Source: UBA1240 sp045599185 | GTDB taxonomy: Bacteria; Spirochaetota; Spirochaetia; Treponematales; Treponemataceae | Assembly: GCA_045599185.1 (NCBI GenBank) | Contig: JAZRVO010000014.1 | Location: 25,495 to 89,494, forward strand | Direction of reading: 5' to 3' | DNA: 64,000 bases | The notes under the pieces: generated by a model | Database searches by the model: none | Told to the model about the DNA's origin: nothing | The model's input: the letters and a program-made list of their open reading frames with translations, nothing else | Shown here: one piece after another, positions 60,197-64,000 of the stretch | Layout of the letters: every line of letters starts with the position of its first letter | Position numbering within the stretch: position 1 is the first letter of the stretch | Made by a program: the position numbers and the translations under genes

Positions 60197-61197
60197 AAAC
60201 TTTCCTCGCTTGCTTCCTTATTCTCTGCCGGAACATTTTCAGTTTCCGGGGCTTTCTGTTCTTCCTTAACGGGCGCAGCTTTTGCCGGTTCAGCTGTTGC
60301 CTTTCCGGCATCCTTCTGCTGGTTCAGCTGTTCCTGCCGGTAGCTCTTAACCGTGTTCAGTTCTTCAAAAGCCTTGGGCAAATCATCCTTCTGCACGGCA
60401 AAATATTCCAGCAGAACGGGGTATTCGTTCAGCAGCTTGCCGATTTTTTTGTAATGCTCAATTTCTGCATATTCCGCCGCAGCCTGTGCATTTTCTTCAA
60501 GCTTGGTTTTTGCAATAATCTGGTCGGCCTGTGCCTGGTACGCCTGATAAGTTGCCCGCGCATTCTGATAAAGATTGATGTCCGGCAGGCTTGCGTTTTT
60601 AACTTCAACCAGATAAATCTCCAAAAAGTCCATACCGCTTAAATCAATTTTTGCCATAACGTCTTCACTTTTTACGGCAAACACTTTCGGACTATCTTTT
60701 GCGTCTGCATCTTCATCAATAAGGCTTAAATCAAGCGCCGCCTGACAGGCCTTTTGCGCAATCAGCTTGCCCTGGGTTTCAAAAAGCAGGTTCAGGTCTT
60801 CCTGGTTTTTCAAATTGAATTTTTCACACAGTTCCGGCAAAAATTCAGTTTTAAGCGCCATTGTAAGTTCAATTTCAACTGAATAGCTAAAATCCGGTTC
60901 ACCGGCGCTTAGCTTGCTGTAAATTTCGGAAGAAGGAAGGGTGCCGGTAATTTTGTGGCTGAAAGTTTTCGGGCTTAATTCAAAAATCATCAGCCTGGTG
61001 TTCGTCGGCAAAAGCCGTTCCCAGTACCACGTAAAGCCGTCGCTGCCAGCAACAATTGGTTCTGCCTTAATGCCGCCGGTTTTGGTAATTAACACGCCGG
61101 CGCTGCCCTGCGGCACAAACAGCTGAACCCAGCCCCAAACAAAACAGGCTGCGGCTAAAACCAGAATAATGAAAAGGCTTAAAAGAAATTTCTTCAT
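60193..61197 (-). CDS. SPFH/band-7-like membrane protein
   Basis: A 334-aa protein with one N-terminal anchor (about 5-24) and a band-7-like region (VPQGSAGVLITKTGGIK, TRLMIFELSPKTFSHKITG). Alanine- and glutamine-rich helical sequence follows (ARATYQAYQAQADQIIAKTK), and the tail is a charged low-complexity stretch rich in A, E, P and K. The family call is moderate. It is the first gene of a two-gene unit with the degenerate metallophosphoesterase. Confidence 0.6.
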   Translation of the reverse strand: MKKFLLSLFIILVLAAACFVWGWVQLFVPQGSAGVLITKTGGIKAEPIVAGSDGFTWYWERLLPTNTRLMIFELSPKTFSHKITGTLPSSEIYSKLSAGEPDFSYSVEIELTMALKTEFLPELCEKFNLKNQEDLNLLFETQGKLIAQKACQAALDLSLIDEDADAKDSPKVFAVKSEDVMAKIDLSGMDFLEIYLVEVKNASLPDINLYQNARATYQAYQAQADQIIAKTKLEENAQAAAEYAEIEHYKKIGKLLNEYPVLLEYFAVQKDDLPKAFEELNTVKSYRQEQLNQQKDAGKATAEPAKAAPVKEEQKAPETENVPAENKEASEESL

Positions 61198-61425
61198 AAA
61201 ACAGTCCCCAAAACCTGCACTTATTTTTCACAGATTTCCTTAATTTTTTGTTAATTTACGCTTAAAAATTACCGTAAATTTCCAAGGTGAAAAGAACTTT
61301 TACAAAGTCATGCCGTTTTTTTCCGGCAGTGACAGGCAATAGCAATTCTTTTCCATTATAGATGTAAAAACGCAAATATTCAATTTGCCCAGAAACAGGC
61401 CGCAACTATTTTTGCAGGAGAAAAT

Positions 61426-61779
61426 GTGAAACAGAAAAGCGAAAAAATATTGCTTATCAGGCTTTTTCAGCGCACGGAAGGTTTTCTGTTCGTTTATCTT
61501 TTGCTGCTGCTATTTTTTTACGGCCTCGGCAACTATCAGCACTTTCTGGATTCTTCAATCCTGCTGATTCTTAAACTGACTTCCTACATTTCGGTACTGC
61601 TGGCGCTGGTAGGTTTTGTAAAACTTGTTTTGTGCTGTACTTTTTCCGTTGTACAAAAAACATGCATTTATCTGCCAACGCTTTTTTTCAGTATTTTTGC
61701 CGTGGTTTTTGCCGTAGTTTTTCTGCTGTTTTCTGCCGGCATAAACCTGCTTTCCCTCGGGCCGGGTGCGGCTGTTTAG
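61426..61779 (+). CDS. small membrane protein of unknown function
   Basis: A 117-aa protein with three hydrophobic segments (about 20-35, 45-65 and 80-110). It begins with GTG at 61426, supported by AGGAG 5 bp upstream; the ATG two bases earlier runs directly into a stop. No motif is recognised. It stands alone between two intergenic regions with repeats. Confidence 0.6.
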   Translation: MKQKSEKILLIRLFQRTEGFLFVYLLLLLFFYGLGNYQHFLDSSILLILKLTSYISVLLALVGFVKLVLCCTFSVVQKTCIYLPTLFFSIFAVVFAVVFLLFSAGINLLSLGPGAAV

Positions 61780-61970
61780 GGGGCTGCTTGGTTTTAAGGT
61801 TTAAATTGAAGGAAAAAAAGCCGCCGGACTTTTGCAAGGATTAAACGGCTTTGCAAAAATTGCAATATTTTGGTAAATTGTTAAATGGCTGTTTGCAGCA
61901 GCTTTTAAAAGTCTGTTCCTTTTTCTGCAAAAAAAGCAAAAGGAGCTGTCCTAAAAAACAGTTCATGGTG

Positions 61971-61993
61971 TCATTCCGAACCCGGTTCGGAAT
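61971..61993. repeat. short inverted repeat of a dispersed type
   Basis: ATTCCGAACC-C-GGTTCGGAAT (61973-61993), a perfect palindrome with 10-bp arms, preceded by GTGTC. The form is like the GTCATTCCGAAC-type elements seen between genes in many bacteria, and the 47725 sequence is a partial relative. Confidence 0.6.
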
Positions 61994-62056
61994 CTGTTTA
62001 CTGTAGAACAAAACTAACGGGGCAGCCCCAGCGGAACACTTTGGGAGTATTTAAAA

Positions 62057-63610
62057 ATGGAAGAATCGCTTAACATATGGCAGGTTGTACGTGAATATGC
62101 AGGAATTGCCGAAGCTGGCGGCGTAAAAAACGTGGCATGTTCCCTTGCAGAAGGGCTTGTTCGCGCCGGACAGAAAGTAACGGTTTTTATGCCTTTTTAC
62201 GGCTGTACGGATGTTTCAAAATTAAGCGATTTTTCGCCAGTTCCCTTTATCACGTCAGAAATTCCATGCGGACAAAAAGTTTACGGCGTTTCGTACGTTC
62301 AGGGTTTTATGGCCGGCGTGCGGCTGGTGCTGGTAAAACACCCAATTTTTGAAGAAAAACAGGCCGTTTATACCTACACCAAGGCCGAAGAAGAACAGAA
62401 CCCGGAAAACAGGCGCGGCAACGGGCATCACGACGTAAACATTATTAACGTTGTCTTTCAAAAAGCGGTGGTTGCCTATGCCCAGCACACGGGCGAAGCG
62501 CCCGACGTAATGCAGTGTCAGGACGCACACACCGCGCTTGTGCCTGCCTTTGCAAAGGCTTCGCCAAAATTAAGCGAAATGTTTGCAAAAACCAATTTTT
62601 TTGTAACCATTCACAATGCAGGCGTAGGCTATCACCAGCAGTTTCATTCTTTAAAGGAAGCCTACGAACTTACAGGCCTGCCGATGCCCATGCTTTTTGC
62701 AGGCGTTGTTGGCCAGCAGATTGAACCTTTTTTAATTTCTGCCTTTTATGCGCGGCTTTTTACTGTTTCGCCATGGTACGCCGAAGAAATTACCAACCCA
62801 AATGACACTTATTCCGGCGAGCTTGCCAAATACTTTGTAAACAAGAACATACAGATTATTGGAATTACCAACGGCATTGATGCCTTTAAATATTCACCGG
62901 ACGATACTGAAATTTCGCTTTTGCCTTTTGCCTTTAACCCGACAACCGGCAGCCTTGAAGGCAAATACAGGTGCCGTGAATGGCTTTTGCAGCGGCTGGC
63001 CAAAAATGCCAGCCTGAACGTGCCGGAACTGACGCGTTACGGTTATATCGAAGCAAAGCCTGAAAACGTTTATTTTTCCAGCCACGGGCGCATTGCCGGA
63101 CAGAAAGGCATTGAAGTTTTAAGCAATGCGGCACAAACTGTCATGGATAAAAATCCCAATGCCTGCTTTATCGTGCTTGGTCAGGGCGAAGCGCGGCTTG
63201 AAGACATACAGAAGGAACTGGCGGAAAAATATCCGGGCCGTTACGTTTACATTCACGGTTACGAACGAATGTACGCCCGGCTGTGCGTTGCTGCAGGCGA
63301 TTTTTTGCTTATGCCAAGTTTTTTTGAACCATGCGGACTGGAAGACTTTATTGCCCAGATATACGGCACGGTGCCGGTTGCCCACGCTGCCGGCGGCCTG
63401 AACAAAATTATAGACGGTGAAACAGGCTTTTTGTACAAACCCAATTCGCCGGAAGTTTTGGCCGGTAAAATTATTGAACTTACCGAAAAACTTAACGACA
63501 GCCCGGACTGCCTTAAGCAGATGATTATGAATGCAAGTGCTTACGTAGAAAAAAACTACACCTGGGACAGCGTTATCCGCAATCATTACATGCCTCTTTA
63601 CAGACAGTAA
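62057..63610 (+). CDS. glgA: glycogen/starch synthase
   Basis: A 517-aa GT5-family glycosyltransferase extending glycogen from ADP-glucose. The usual KTGGL motif appears as EAGGVKNVACSLAEGL near the N terminus. QDAHTALVPAF and FFVTIHNAGVGYHQQF match the family, SHGRIAGQKGIEVL starts the second Rossmann domain, and LMPSFFEPCGLEDFIAQIYG holds the catalytic E-x7-E. GGGAG precedes the ATG. It is a single-gene unit. Confidence 0.88.
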   Translation: MEESLNIWQVVREYAGIAEAGGVKNVACSLAEGLVRAGQKVTVFMPFYGCTDVSKLSDFSPVPFITSEIPCGQKVYGVSYVQGFMAGVRLVLVKHPIFEEKQAVYTYTKAEEEQNPENRRGNGHHDVNIINVVFQKAVVAYAQHTGEAPDVMQCQDAHTALVPAFAKASPKLSEMFAKTNFFVTIHNAGVGYHQQFHSLKEAYELTGLPMPMLFAGVVGQQIEPFLISAFYARLFTVSPWYAEEITNPNDTYSGELAKYFVNKNIQIIGITNGIDAFKYSPDDTEISLLPFAFNPTTGSLEGKYRCREWLLQRLAKNASLNVPELTRYGYIEAKPENVYFSSHGRIAGQKGIEVLSNAAQTVMDKNPNACFIVLGQGEARLEDIQKELAEKYPGRYVYIHGYERMYARLCVAAGDFLLMPSFFEPCGLEDFIAQIYGTVPVAHAAGGLNKIIDGETGFLYKPNSPEVLAGKIIELTEKLNDSPDCLKQMIMNASAYVEKNYTWDSVIRNHYMPLYRQ

Positions 63611-63916
63611 CCACAAAAATACGTTCCGGGGCATCGGTTTGCCGCCAATTACAGTTCGCTGTTCCGGGGAAAAGATGCCGAACCTGTTTCTGCATCTTTT
63701 TCTTCAAAAACAGGCACGCGCCACAAACATTCTGAATATAGTTTTCATCCATAACTTTATCAATGCGGACTTTTTTATCCTCCAGACTGAAAAGGGTTGC
63801 GGAACTGTCTTTTTTATAATCAGCAATCTGTGCATTTGCCAATAATTTTTTTTAAAAAGCGCGTGGCGGTATTGACGTTTTTTTTCATATAGTGTAGTCT
63901 AGTTTTCGTCAGTTAT
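63611..63916. other. 306-bp gap between glgA and tRNA-Thr
   Basis: No intact gene is called. On the - strand about 63650-63842 reads as open frame with code-like composition (FSLEDKKVRIDKV, MDENYIQNVCGAC), but it has only a TTG start, no ribosome site and runs into the end of glgA. It may be the remains of a gene. The tRNA promoter is at the right end. Confidence 0.4.
63872..63900 (+). promoter_or_regulatory. promoter of tRNA-Thr
   Basis: TTGACG (63872-63877), 17 bp, TAGTCT (63895-63900). Transcription would start near 63907, ten bases before the mature tRNA. Confidence 0.55.
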
Positions 63917-63990
63917 GCCAACTTAGCTCAGCTGGCCAGAGCACGTGATTTGTAATCTCGGGGTCTAGGGTTCGAATCCCTAAGTTGGCT
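63917..63990 (+). tRNA. tRNA-Thr (anticodon UGU)
   Basis: A 74-nt cloverleaf folds well: acceptor GCCAACT/AGTTGGC, D-stem GCTC/GAGC, T-arm TAGGG-TTCGAAT-CCCTA. The anticodon loop is TTTGTAA, giving UGU for threonine codon ACA. The anticodon stem CGTGA/TCTCG has one U-U mismatch (positions 29-41). The discriminator is U and CCA is not encoded. Confidence 0.93.
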
Positions 63991-64000
63991 GTTGATTGGG

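Overview
The window reads as chromosomal DNA of a host-associated, anaerobic, Treponema-like spirochete. This is inferred from the gene set and was not tested by any search. The pointers are an Rnf operon in C-D-G-E-A-B order, a GldG/DUF4340-type ABC operon, many TPR proteins, a galactofuranose-type ABC system and AT-leaning gaps with strong intrinsic terminators. No rRNA, phage, IS element or CRISPR array was seen. One tRNA (Thr, UGU) lies at the right edge.

Layout. 0-3.5 kb: an OhrR-type regulator divergent from a glutathione-peroxidase-like gene, a TSCPD protein, a histidine phosphatase, and cysK behind a promoter with two Rrf2-like sites. 3.5-8.5 kb: a small membrane protein/XRE pair, a NapH-like polyferredoxin behind a three-palindrome promoter, and a MocR regulator divergent from pdxS-pdxT. 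8.5-16.4 kb: a TPR protein, a P-loop/Asp23-like protein, a pseudouridine synthase, manC-gmd (GDP-6-deoxy-mannose precursor) and membrane proteins. 16.5-23.2 kb: a complete but highly divergent rnfCDGEAB operon followed by a GH57-like gene. 23.3-26.8 kb: a small accessory cluster with an RNase III-type protein, a HIRAN-type protein and a WYL regulator; the first two genes each follow a copy of the same 45-bp promoter-like element. 26.9-36.8 kb: metG, a FemAB-type gene, a cysteine hydrolase, rnz, and a four-gene Gld-like ABC operon. 36.9-47.5 kb: an HMA-like protein without its CxxC, rlmN with TPR genes, rsmD, the rpsF-ssb-rpsR-rplI-dnaB cluster, a lipoprotein, a HAD phosphatase with a CCA-adding-type enzyme, and thiamine pyrophosphokinase. 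47.5-58.9 kb: palindrome-rich spacer, a MATE exporter, then a sugar-sensing and import locus (lipoprotein binding protein, YesM-type kinase, AraC-type regulator, second binding protein, ABC ATPase, two permeases). 58.9-64 kb: a degenerate metallophosphoesterase with an SPFH-like partner, a small membrane protein, glgA and the tRNA.

The most unusual content is the Rnf-like operon. By eye, RnfC lacks the glycine-rich NADH/FMN motif, RnfD and RnfG lack the flavinylation threonine motif, and RnfA/RnfE have lost most of the conserved membrane cysteines, while the soluble 4Fe-4S motifs of RnfB and RnfC remain. The next most interesting item is the RNase III/HIRAN/WYL cluster with its duplicated upstream element. 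Several other proteins keep a recognisable fold but lack catalytic or metal-binding residues: the GH57-like protein, the metallophosphoesterase and the HMA-like protein.
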